NCBI RefSeq assembly: GCF_003052515.2 | Contig: NZ_QARE02000014.1 | Coordinates: forward strand, 80,473 to 144,472 | Reading direction: 5' to 3' | From: Pseudomonas sp. RIT409 | Lineage (GTDB): Bacteria; Pseudomonadota; Gammaproteobacteria; Pseudomonadales; Pseudomonadaceae | Length of the DNA stretch: 64,000 nucleotides | Shown here: positions 33,305 to 41,288 of the stretch, in pieces | Layout of the letters: each line of letters begins with the position of its first letter | Numbering within the stretch: position 1 is the stretch's first letter | The notes under the pieces: generated by a model | What the model was told of the DNA's origin: nothing | The model's database searches: none | Seen by the model: the letters and a program-made list of their open reading frames with translations, nothing else | Made by a program: the position numbers and the translations under genes

Positions 33305-34201
33305 GTGGATATCGACGAGTTGCAGACGTTTGTGGAAGTCGCCGACGCCGGGGGGATTTCGCCAGCGGCGGTCCGTCTCGGGGTGTCCAAATCCATGGTC
33401 AGCCGCAGGCTCGCCCGCCTCGAGGCCGGTCTGGGCGTGCAGTTGCTGGCCCGCACGACGCGGGGCGCGGCACTGACCGAGGCCGGGACGGCGTTCAGGG
33501 ATCACGCGGCCAGAATCTGCGCTGAAATCGAGGCCGCTCGCGAAACGATCCTGCCGGAGGGGCCTCTTCGCGGCCGGTTACGCATCGCTGCGCCCCTTTC
33601 ATTCGGGCCGACCCATTTCGCACCTATGTTGGCGGAACTGGCGCGGCGGCACCCCGCCTTGCACATCCACACGTGCTACAGCGACCGCTTCGTCGACCTC
33701 ATCGCCGAGGGGTTCGATTGCGCGATTCGCGTCGGTTACCTGGCCGACTCCAATCTGATCGCCCGGGGAATTGGCCCGATCTACACCAAACTGGTCGCCA
33801 GCCCCGACTACATCAGTGCGCGGGGCGCGCCGGAATCGCCGGATGAAGTGCCCGCGCACGAGGCCCTCATGCAGGGCACCGAGCGCTGGCAATTCAAGGA
33901 TGGCGCCAACGTGGTGACCGTTCACCCGCAGGGCCGGTTCAAGGCTGACAGCGGCGTGGCCTTGGTCGCAGCGGCCAAGGCAGGCCTGGGGATTGCCTAC
34001 CTGCCGGATTGCCTCACCTATGAACACCTGCTGTCTGGCGCACTGGTTCCGATCATGACGCGGTATCCGCCGCCCCCGGCAGGGGCGTATATCGTGCGCC
34101 CGCCCGGTGCCCATCCCGCGCGCAAGATCCAGGCGCTCGCCGAGTTCTTGATCGAGGCCTTTGGACAGTCGCCGCATTTCGCCAGGCCTGTGGGGGGCTA
34201 G
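33305..34201 (+). CDS. LysR-family transcriptional regulator
   Basis: 298 residues, GTG start with AGAGG eight bases upstream. The N-terminal winged HTH (residues 2-60) reads DIDELQTFVEVADAGGISPAAVRLGVSKSMVSRRLARLEAGLGVQLLARTTRG, and the periplasmic-binding-like effector domain follows (LRIAAPLSFGPTHFAPMLAELARRHPALHIH). This is the subgroup that often regulates a divergent oxidoreductase or hydrolase gene, so the isochorismatase gene is the most likely target (inference). The open frame continues upstream without similarity. Confidence 0.88.
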   Translation: MDIDELQTFVEVADAGGISPAAVRLGVSKSMVSRRLARLEAGLGVQLLARTTRGAALTEAGTAFRDHAARICAEIEAARETILPEGPLRGRLRIAAPLSFGPTHFAPMLAELARRHPALHIHTCYSDRFVDLIAEGFDCAIRVGYLADSNLIARGIGPIYTKLVASPDYISARGAPESPDEVPAHEALMQGTERWQFKDGANVVTVHPQGRFKADSGVALVAAAKAGLGIAYLPDCLTYEHLLSGALVPIMTRYPPPPAGAYIVRPPGAHPARKIQALAEFLIEAFGQSPHFARPVGG

Positions 34202-34246
34202 GGGAGTGCTGGCTGACCAGTGAACGTGCCCGAGGTGAGCTGGCGC

Positions 34247-34387
34247 TCAACGACGACTTTCCCGCTCGTCAACAGGTTTGGCCGCGGGCGGCTCGTCCTG
34301 CATGCGATGGTCCAACAGACTGATCAATGTGCCCAGCACCGCAATCACCCCCATCATGACCAGACCCACATCTGAAGCGTGCATCAT
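34247..34387 (-). CDS. 46-residue single-pass membrane peptide downstream of the CorA-like gene
   Basis: A short frame in the 3' part of the ATP-grasp/CorA-like operon: MMHASDVGLVMMGVIAVL, then GTLISLLDHRMQ and a charged tail ending VDERESRR. One membrane helix spans about residues 7-26. CAGGAG stands 4 bases before the first ATG and 7 before the second, a very good ribosome site. It lies 42 bp after the CorA-like stop on the same strand. No family is recognised. Its size and place make it either an accessory subunit of the transporter or a substrate of the neighbouring modification enzymes; both ideas are speculative. Confidence 0.6.
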   Translation of the reverse strand: MMHASDVGLVMMGVIAVLGTLISLLDHRMQDEPPAAKPVDERESRR

Positions 34388-34429
34388 TGACTCCTGAATG
34401 CCTTGGGAAGAATTGAAAAAGAGGACGGG

Positions 34430-35344
34430 TCACGCCATCCGTCGCAGCGCGACCACCATGCCAGCGCCCAGAAGCGCCATGCCGACGATCAGGCTCGGAA
34501 ACGAAATCCACCAGGGCACGCCGGCGGTCATCATGCTGAACTCCGACATCCCGCCAATGCCGGCAATCAGGTTCAAGGGCAGGAACACCACGTTGATCAG
34601 GGTGAGCTTGCGCAGCGCGAGGTTCATGCCGTTGTTGGCCAGGTTGCCGCGCGATTCGATGAGGTTGGCAAACACCTTCGCGTGGATCCTGGCCTGTTGA
34701 TAGCTTTGTTCGTTTTCGATGATCAGGTCGTTGAGCACCTGCAACTGGTGGTCGCTGAACCCGTGTCGTTGGCCGTGACTGCGCAGCAGGGTGAGCACCG
34801 TGCCGTTGCCATGGATCGCGTTCACGTAATACACGAGGCTTTCGCTGAGGTTGTACATCTGCGCCAGTTGCCGGTTGTCCATCGTCTGGGTGAATTGCTG
34901 TTGAATCTCTCGGGCCACGTGTTTCACCACCCGCAGATGCCCCAGGTAGTGATGAACACTTTCAGCCAGCAGCGCCATCAGTACATCCAGCGGGCCGGCC
35001 AGGTCGGGCGCCTCGTTCAGGCTCGACAGCAGCGAATTGCTGGCGCAAATCACCCCCAGGCGCCGTTCACTCAGCACCACGCCGAACGACGACACATTGA
35101 AGGCGCGGCCATCGAAGCTTTCCGGGCGTTTCCAGATCAGGAACAGGTGATCGGGCTTGATTTCGATGCGGGCCACTTCGTCCGGGTCCAGTGAAGAGGC
35201 GATCGCTTGGGCGCCGACGCCAAGCCGTTCCTGCAACGCCTTCTGTTCAAGGGCGTCCGGTGCGGTGCACAGCCATACTTCGGCGTGAGTTTCAGGCGCG
35301 GCGCGCAGCGCACCGGATTCGATGCAATAGCCGTCGATCATCAT
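34430..35344 (-). CDS. CorA/ZntB-like divalent cation transporter with GMS motif
   Basis: 304 residues with the CorA architecture: an N-terminal soluble alpha/beta domain, a long stalk helix (SVHHYLGHLRVVKHVAREIQQQFTQTMDNRQLAQMYNLSESL), and two C-terminal transmembrane helices. The selectivity loop after the first helix reads GGMSEFSMM (GMS at about 265-267), where classical Mg2+ transporters have YGMN, so ion choice may differ. Its ATG directly abuts the stop of the upstream ATP-grasp gene (no spacing), showing one operon. A second ATG follows immediately. Confidence 0.83.
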   Translation of the reverse strand: MMIDGYCIESGALRAAPETHAEVWLCTAPDALEQKALQERLGVGAQAIASSLDPDEVARIEIKPDHLFLIWKRPESFDGRAFNVSSFGVVLSERRLGVICASNSLLSSLNEAPDLAGPLDVLMALLAESVHHYLGHLRVVKHVAREIQQQFTQTMDNRQLAQMYNLSESLVYYVNAIHGNGTVLTLLRSHGQRHGFSDHQLQVLNDLIIENEQSYQQARIHAKVFANLIESRGNLANNGMNLALRKLTLINVVFLPLNLIAGIGGMSEFSMMTAGVPWWISFPSLIVGMALLGAGMVVALRRMA

Positions 35345-36925
35345 TCACCACGCCTGGCCGCGGTGTTTGCGTTCCAGCCGTTGGGTGAAGGCCTGCAACA
35401 CCCGGCGATACAACTCGTCGCCCAACACAGCGTCTTCGATGCCCGCGTCCAGGTTGGGGTTGTCGTTCACTTCGATGACCAGTACCCGATCGCCGGTCTG
35501 CTTGAGGTCGACGCCATACAGCCCGTCCCCGATCAGGCGGGCGGTGTCCACGGCCAGTTTCACCACCTCGGGTGGCGCCAGTTCCACCGGCACTGCGCGA
35601 CACTGGCCGTTGACCTCGCCTGCGACAGCCTTGTGGTTGTAAATCTGCCAGTGCCCCTTGGACATGAAGTACTGACAGGCGTAGAGGGCTTCGCCGTTGA
35701 GCACACCCACTCGCCAGTCGTATTCGGTGTAGCAATATTCCTGGGCGAGCAGCAGCACCGAGTGCTCGAACAGCTCGTGGGCGGCGGCCATCAGGGCGGG
35801 GGTGTCGGTAACCTTGATCACCCCGCGCGAGAAGCAACCATCTGGGATCTTCAGCACCAGGGGAAAGCCCAGGCGGCGCCTTACGTGTTCCAGCTCTTGC
35901 GCGCGATCCTTGTAGAGAATTTCCGTGGCAGGCATGCCCAGCCCCCGGCGTTTCAGCAAGTCAGCGAGGTAGACCTTGTTGGTGCAGCGAAGAATCGAGG
36001 CGGGGTCGTCGATCACCACCAGGCCTTCGCGCTCGGCTTTTTTCGCAAAGCGGTAGGTGTGATCGTCCACCCGCGTCGTTTCGCGGATGAACAGCGCATC
36101 GAACTCGGCCAGGCGTGCGTAATCCTTCTTCTCGATCAACTCGACATCGATGCCGAGCCGTTGACCGGTCTGGATAAAACGTTCCAGCGCCTCAGGGTTG
36201 GAAGGGGGGAGAGCTTCAGTCGGATCGTGCAGGATGGCCAGATCGTAACGCGCCACCCGGCGGGAGGCAGGCTGACGCCAAGTGCGGCGATTGAAGGCAT
36301 CCAGCGCGTCGGCGAAAACGTGCTGCTGTTCGTCGCGCAGCCTATGCAGCGCACCGGCTTTGATCCCCGCGATCTGCCAGGTCTCGCCTCGACGAAATTC
36401 CACCAGCAGGATAGGGCAGGGGAAAATCTCGAACAGTTGGCGGCCAATTTCCTGCAGCGAGGCGATGGAGGCTTTGCCGAAGTACAGCGACAGGGTGAAT
36501 GCCTCGGTGCTGCCGTAAGGGTGGTTGGCCAGCGCCCGTTCCAGAGTGCGTTCCAGGTCGTCCAGTCCGACCCCGTACAGCGCTTTGCGGGCCAGTTCGC
36601 TGACCGTTCTCACCGAAGGAAACACCTTGTGCCCACGGGCTTCTGCGAGCAACGAGCAGTAGTAACCCTGCCCCAGGTATTTGTAATGACGGCACAGGTT
36701 GATGACCTGGGTGCGATGGGGAAAATCATCGCTGTGTTCGAGGTAGTCCTGCGCCAGCATCAGGCTTTCGCTGGGCAAGTAGTCGGCCCAGTCCTCTTTG
36801 CGCTCCACCAGAATCAGCAGTCGACTGCCGGAAGGGTGGGCACTGGGAGGTTCCTCGACCAGAGAGATTGTCGAACGTTCGGATTTGTCCAATACTGCGT
36901 TCACGTTGGCTGGCACCGCTGACAT
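35345..36925 (-). CDS. RimK-like ATP-grasp ligase with RLAN N-terminal domain
   Basis: 526-residue protein. The first ~200 residues form the RLAN (RimK-like ATP-grasp N-terminal) region: LLILVERKEDWADYLPSESLMLAQDYL, FPHRTQVINLCRHYKYLGQGYYCSLLAEARGHKVFPS. The rest is a RimK-type ATP-grasp domain: DALFIRETTRVDDHTYRFAKKAEREGLVVIDDPASILRCTNKVYLADLL, LVLKIPDGCFSRGVIKV, WRVGVLNGEALYACQYF, GLYGVDLKQTGDRVLVIEVNDNPNLDAG (the metal-binding ENxN-like motif is EVNDNPN). Such enzymes add amino acids to peptides or small molecules via acyl-phosphate. It is divergent (94-bp gap) from the GNAT-C39 gene, a pairing noted in comparative work on amidoligase neighbourhoods. The substrate is unknown. Confidence 0.88.
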   Translation of the reverse strand: MSAVPANVNAVLDKSERSTISLVEEPPSAHPSGSRLLILVERKEDWADYLPSESLMLAQDYLEHSDDFPHRTQVINLCRHYKYLGQGYYCSLLAEARGHKVFPSVRTVSELARKALYGVGLDDLERTLERALANHPYGSTEAFTLSLYFGKASIASLQEIGRQLFEIFPCPILLVEFRRGETWQIAGIKAGALHRLRDEQQHVFADALDAFNRRTWRQPASRRVARYDLAILHDPTEALPPSNPEALERFIQTGQRLGIDVELIEKKDYARLAEFDALFIRETTRVDDHTYRFAKKAEREGLVVIDDPASILRCTNKVYLADLLKRRGLGMPATEILYKDRAQELEHVRRRLGFPLVLKIPDGCFSRGVIKVTDTPALMAAAHELFEHSVLLLAQEYCYTEYDWRVGVLNGEALYACQYFMSKGHWQIYNHKAVAGEVNGQCRAVPVELAPPEVVKLAVDTARLIGDGLYGVDLKQTGDRVLVIEVNDNPNLDAGIEDAVLGDELYRRVLQAFTQRLERKHRGQAW

Positions 36926-37019
36926 GAGTAATCGATCCGTGTTGAAGAAGACGCCGCTTCAATAAATCACGGGCCTTTGGCCCTGTCCCGGTTCGTTACT
37001 CAAACATTACGGTGTCGCC

Positions 37020-38117
37020 ATGCTTTTTGATGTTCGCTTTGCGTCGATGGACGATGTGCAGGCTCTGGTGGAACTGGAGCAGGCCTGTTTTACCCTCGAT
37101 CGGTTGAGCTCGCGCAATTTCCAGTGGATGGTCAGCCGGGCGAATGCCTGCCTGATGGTCGTGACGGCACAGGACTGTCTGGCCGGATACGCCCTGTTGC
37201 TGTTTCATCGCGGCACTTCCCTGGCTCGGCTCTATTCGATTGCCGTCAGTCAAACCTGGCGGGGGCACGGCCTGGGTCAGCGCTTGTTGGACGAGGCGCA
37301 GGCCTGTGCACTCGCTCGCAATTGCGCCTGGCTGCGGCTGGAAGTTCGCCCCGATAACCCCGCCGCGATCAGCCTGTACGAGGCCAACGGCTTTGAGCGC
37401 TTTGCGATCGTCGAAGACTATTACGAAGACCACGCCGAAGCGTTGCGTTACGAGAAGCGCCTGTTGCGCGACGCCCCGGCGCCCGCTCGCCACGTACCGT
37501 ATTACCCCCAGACGACCGAGTTCACCTGCGGCGCTGCCTGCCTGCTGATGGCCATGGCAGCCCTGGACGCGCAACGCTCGATGAGCCGTCCTGAAGAAAT
37601 CCAGCTCTGGCGGGAGGCGACCACCATCTTCATGACCGCAGGCCACGGCGGCTGCAGTCCGCAAGGTCTTGCGCTGGCGGCATGGCGGCGCGGGTTCGAC
37701 GTGCGGCTTGTGGTCAGTGCGCCAGGCTCGCTGTTTCTGGAGGGTGTTCGCAGCCTGGAGAAGAAAGCCATCATGACGCTGGTGGAAGACAATTTCGCCC
37801 AGGCGCTGGGCGAGACGCAGGTGGAGCAGGTGCTGTCCTCCACCCTGGATATCCGTGGGGCCCTGGCCGAAGGCTTCAAGCCGGTGGTGCTGATCAGCAG
37901 CTACCGATTCACCCGCCTCAAGGCGCCACATTGGGTGTTGATCACCGGCTGCGATGACGACTTCGTCTACTTGCACGACCCCGACGTGGACCACAGCCGC
38001 TACAAGCGCGGCCTCGATTGCCAGCACTTGCCGGTCAGCCACGGCGAATTTCAGCGCATGACCGTGTTCGGTCGCCGAAGGGTTCGGGCCGCCGTCATGT
38101 TGCGCAGGCGTTCGTGA
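37020..38117 (+). CDS. GNAT acetyltransferase fused to C39-like peptidase (DUF3335)
   Basis: 365-residue two-domain protein. Residues 1-150 are a RimI-like GNAT domain (VRFASMDDVQALVELEQACF, LYSIAVSQTWRGHGLGQRLLDEA acetyl-CoA loop, RPDNPAAISLYEANGFERF). Residues 155-365 are a papain-like/C39-like peptidase with Cys170 (EFTCGAACLLMAM), His304 (APHWVLITG) and Asp320 (LHDPD), a full catalytic triad in order. It faces the ATP-grasp/CorA-like operon across a 94-bp shared promoter region. It probably acts on the same peptide or conjugate, acetylating an amine and cleaving or transferring an amide bond; this is inferred from context. Confidence 0.86.
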   Translation: MLFDVRFASMDDVQALVELEQACFTLDRLSSRNFQWMVSRANACLMVVTAQDCLAGYALLLFHRGTSLARLYSIAVSQTWRGHGLGQRLLDEAQACALARNCAWLRLEVRPDNPAAISLYEANGFERFAIVEDYYEDHAEALRYEKRLLRDAPAPARHVPYYPQTTEFTCGAACLLMAMAALDAQRSMSRPEEIQLWREATTIFMTAGHGGCSPQGLALAAWRRGFDVRLVVSAPGSLFLEGVRSLEKKAIMTLVEDNFAQALGETQVEQVLSSTLDIRGALAEGFKPVVLISSYRFTRLKAPHWVLITGCDDDFVYLHDPDVDHSRYKRGLDCQHLPVSHGEFQRMTVFGRRRVRAAVMLRRRS

Positions 38118-38171
38118 GCCTCGCGCCTCCCGTCACGTGTGTGCCAGTCGATAATGGCCCTACCGGGGCGA

Positions 38172-39764
38172 TCACGCCGACACCGCAAGCCCCGGCAAGG
38201 TGACCGTGACCCGTGCGCCGGACTGGCCATCCTCCCGGTTCGCCATGCGAATCTGGCCGCCAGCGGCCTCGATGATGGAACGGCAGATCGGTAAGCCCAT
38301 GCCCATGCCGGTGCTCTTGGTGGTGAAGAAACTCTGGAACACCTTGTCTTCCAGGCCCGGCGCAATTCCAGGCCCGCTGTCCAGGACTTCGATGCGCAGT
38401 TGCCGACCGTCCGGACAGTCGCTGCGCAGCGTCAATGCCCTGGGTGAACGGTTGGCAGAGGCCATCGCCTGAGCGGCATTCATGACCAGATTGACGATGA
38501 CTTGCTGCAGCAATACGCGGTCCGCTCTTACCGGCGGCAACGCGCCGGTCAGATCCAGGGTCAGGCGAATGGAGTGCTTGCGCAGTTCATGGTCGGTGAA
38601 CTTCAGGGAATCCTGCACCACTTCGTTGAGCGACACCTGCGTCTCTTCAGCCGGGCGACGCAGTGCCATGGCACGGATGCGGCCGATGACGTCATCGGTC
38701 CGTTGCGCCTCGCCGATGATCTGCAGCAGGGCATTTTCGACTTCCTGAAGATCGGGCTGCGGGCGTTTCAGCCAGCGCAGCGCCGCCTGGGCATAGGTGG
38801 AAATCGAGGTCAGCGGCTGTTTGATTTCGTGGGTGATGGATGCGCTCAGCTCGCCGAGTATCGAGATACGCGCGACATGGGCGAGTTCGGTTTGCATGAT
38901 CTCCAGCGCGTGGCGCGCCGCCGCCAGTTCCGAGAGGTCGATGATGCCGATCAGAATCACCCCTCGGGCCAGGTTTTCCTTGGAAAAGCAGGCAGTGAAC
39001 AGGCATTCGAACACGTTGCCTTCCAGGGTTCTGAGCCGTGTGACCTCAATGTTGTTGGGCAGGCCGGCGAGGGATTTGACCACGCAGCGGGCATACACCT
39101 GAATGCTTTCGTCTGGCCAATAGCGGTCGATCGTTCCGAGCATTTCGTTGCGGTCGCCCCGCCCGAACAAACGCAGGCTGTGGTCGTTCAGGTCCAGCAC
39201 CCGAGTGCTTTGCATCATGTCGCGCACGACCTCGGGATGAGCCAGGAAATACGGCTCCAGGTCCCGCACGCCGGCGTCCAGCAGCGCCCGGATCTTGGGG
39301 CCGACAGCAGTGAAGTCCAATTCCCAGAAGGACGCCGCCATGGCCTGAAACAGATTGCGGTAACGGTACTCGCTGGCCTTGAGGTGGCGCTCCAGGTCCT
39401 TGGCCGAGGAAATGTCATAGCCTGTTTCCAGAATGCCGACCGGGTTGCCGCCAGCATCCTTGAGCAGGGACCAGCGAGCGTTCACCAGTCGGCGGTCACC
39501 GCTTCCGGTCAGTCGCGACAATTCCCCTTCCCAGTAGCCGTCTGCGAGCACCTGGGCATCGGCCGTCGAATGCGCATCGCAGCCATGCTTGCATTTGAGC
39601 AAGGTACGCGCGTTGGCGCCGAGTGCGGTGTGCGAGGGCCATCCGTACAGCGCGGCGGACGCCGAGTTCCAGAAGTGAATCGTTCCTTCCATGTCCCGCA
39701 CGAATACCGCGTCGTGAAAACGCTCGAACACCTCGGCCTCAGCACGGGAGAGGGGGGGCGTCAT
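38172..39764 (-). CDS. PAS-domain sensor histidine kinase
   Basis: 530-residue soluble kinase. A PAS domain (about 10-125: FHDAVFVRDMEGTIHFWNSASAALYGWPS ... GYDISSAKDLERHLK) with a CKHGC cysteine-rich loop is followed by a second degenerate PAS-like region (about 130-285). The HisKA box ARISILGELSASITHEIKQPLTSISTYAQAALRWL and ATPase motifs NLVMNAAQAM, DSGPGI, GMGMGLPICRSIIEAAGG complete it. The form is that of FixL/TodS-like kinases. No regulator is adjacent; the FixJ-like gene at 44 kb is the nearest possible partner. It converges on the GNAT-C39 gene, ending 54 bp from it. Confidence 0.87.
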   Translation of the reverse strand: MTPPLSRAEAEVFERFHDAVFVRDMEGTIHFWNSASAALYGWPSHTALGANARTLLKCKHGCDAHSTADAQVLADGYWEGELSRLTGSGDRRLVNARWSLLKDAGGNPVGILETGYDISSAKDLERHLKASEYRYRNLFQAMAASFWELDFTAVGPKIRALLDAGVRDLEPYFLAHPEVVRDMMQSTRVLDLNDHSLRLFGRGDRNEMLGTIDRYWPDESIQVYARCVVKSLAGLPNNIEVTRLRTLEGNVFECLFTACFSKENLARGVILIGIIDLSELAAARHALEIMQTELAHVARISILGELSASITHEIKQPLTSISTYAQAALRWLKRPQPDLQEVENALLQIIGEAQRTDDVIGRIRAMALRRPAEETQVSLNEVVQDSLKFTDHELRKHSIRLTLDLTGALPPVRADRVLLQQVIVNLVMNAAQAMASANRSPRALTLRSDCPDGRQLRIEVLDSGPGIAPGLEDKVFQSFFTTKSTGMGMGLPICRSIIEAAGGQIRMANREDGQSGARVTVTLPGLAVSA

Positions 39765-39827
39765 GGGATTGTTCTCCGCGCACTGTCAGGGTGATGTGTT
39801 GCGGTAGGGTGTCGGGCGGGCATGCGC

Positions 39828-40628
39828 TCAGGCCTCACCCGCCAGAAACGCGACCGCGCTGGCGATGGTCCGGGCATCCCCGAGTATCCGACGGTGCCCC
39901 AGCCCCTCCGTCACCTGCAATCTGGCTTCCGGCCAGGCCGCCTGCAAGGCCCTGGATTGAGACAGATCGACGACTCGGTCACTGCTGTCATGAATGATCA
40001 GCCCTGCATGATGAAGGTTTGCAGTCAAACTCGACAGCGTTGTCGAATCCAGGTCGACCCCGGTGAAGGTTTCGACCCACGCCTCAAAGCGCAATGCAAG
40101 CCCTTGTTCGAGCCCCTGGGCGCGTGCCGTTCCGGTGACGACCTGTTTCATCGAGCTCGGCCCACACAGGTGCACACTCTTTTGCACCGACAAGCCGTTG
40201 GCCAGCGCCCACAGCGCCGCGGTCGAGCCGGCGGAGTGGGCGATCAGCGCTTCGAACCCGCCGCCCGCCTGGGCCAGGCTCAAGGCGCATCGCGCCGTGT
40301 GGATCATGCTCGAAGCCGCCCCGTCGGAGTCGCCGTGGCCTGGCGCATCGAAGAGCACCACGCTGCGACCCGCTGCGAGCAGCGGCGCCACGAACCCGGC
40401 CAAGTGCGAGCCACGACTGCACCAGCCGTGCATGAGCAGCACGCGAGGGCCGTCGCCGAAGGTCCAGTAGGCGACCTCCTGTCGATCCAGGGTCAGGGAA
40501 GTCCGCCTGCCCGTGGCCAGGAACGCCACTTCTTCGGCAGAGGCCGGCACGCGCTCCGGAATCGCGAAAGCTTCGCACGCAGCACGCAGTTCGGGGTCCG
40601 CCGGGAGAAAGGATAGGAGGCTGTTCAA
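39828..40628 (-). CDS. Alpha/beta hydrolase
   Basis: 266 residues. The oxyanion region reads VLLMHGWCSRGSHLAGFVAPLLAAGRSVVLFDAPGHGDSDG, the nucleophile elbow AHSAGS gives Ser132, an acidic residue lies in IIHDSSDRVVDLSQS, and the His is in EGLGHRRIL. This is the canonical Ser-Asp-His esterase/lyase fold; substrate unknown. The gene lies between the PAS kinase and an AhpD-like gene, 25 bp from the latter, on the same strand, so it may be cotranscribed with the AhpD-like and ADH genes. Confidence 0.85.
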   Translation of the reverse strand: MNSLLSFLPADPELRAACEAFAIPERVPASAEEVAFLATGRRTSLTLDRQEVAYWTFGDGPRVLLMHGWCSRGSHLAGFVAPLLAAGRSVVLFDAPGHGDSDGAASSMIHTARCALSLAQAGGGFEALIAHSAGSTAALWALANGLSVQKSVHLCGPSSMKQVVTGTARAQGLEQGLALRFEAWVETFTGVDLDSTTLSSLTANLHHAGLIIHDSSDRVVDLSQSRALQAAWPEARLQVTEGLGHRRILGDARTIASAVAFLAGEA

Positions 40629-40653
40629 AACGACATCCTTGCCACAAAGGCGG

Positions 40654-41190
40654 CTATTCGGGTTTGGGAAAGTCGACGACGGTATCGTTGATGCGGTTGA
40701 ACACGTTGGTAAAGGTGATCACCGAAATTGCCAGGCCGATGTGCACGATGTCTTCGCCCTGGTAGCCCACCGCTTGCAGCGCCTGCACCTGCGATTCCGG
40801 CAGCGTGCCGGGATTGAGCGCCAGGTGGCGTACGAATGACACCAGGGCATCTCGACGGGCATCACCGGTCGTTACGCCGTCACGGATCGCGTGCAGCGTG
40901 TCGGGAGACAGGCCGACCAGCTTGCCGACCATGCTGTGCGCAGCGACGCAGTAGTCGCAGCCCGCCAGTTCGCTGATGACCAGCTTGACGGTTTCCTGGT
41001 CCGGTTTGCTCAAGGGGCCGCTGGCGAGCACCTTATCGGCTGCGAGCATCGCCTGCAGTGCGGCTGGCGCCAGGCTGGCGAGCGCCGCGTAGGCGTTGGG
41101 CACCTTGCCTACGGATTTCTTGATGCTGGCGTAAGTCTCGGCTGTGGCGCCTGTGGCTTGGTCGGCGGGAATAGCAGTGAAACGAGGCAT
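40654..41190 (-). CDS. AhpD/carboxymuconolactone-decarboxylase-like alkylhydroperoxidase
   Basis: 178-residue helical protein with the AhpD proton-relay and redox motif: Glu74, Cys78, Cys81 and His85 (ISELAGCDYCVAAHSMVGKLVGLS). The two cysteines reduce peroxides, with the glutamate and histidine relaying protons. GGAGAG six bases before the ATG at 41190 fixes the start. It follows the zinc alcohol dehydrogenase gene on the same strand by 98 bp and may deal with peroxides or reactive intermediates of the same pathway. The exact substrate is unknown. Confidence 0.87.
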   Translation of the reverse strand: MPRFTAIPADQATGATAETYASIKKSVGKVPNAYAALASLAPAALQAMLAADKVLASGPLSKPDQETVKLVISELAGCDYCVAAHSMVGKLVGLSPDTLHAIRDGVTTGDARRDALVSFVRHLALNPGTLPESQVQALQAVGYQGEDIVHIGLAISVITFTNVFNRINDTVVDFPKPE

Positions 41191-41288
41191 TGATTTCTCT
41201 CCGCAGCAGTGTGGGCAAGGGACAGTTCCGTCCCGGTGGGTGACCCTACAGGCCAAGGCGCTGCTGTACGTAGCGCCCTGGCCAACGT

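Noticed and set aside
37020..38117. Bacteriocin-processing (C39) transporter
   Set aside because: The peptidase part is fused to a GNAT domain and there is no ABC transporter; no GG-type leader peptide was found nearby.
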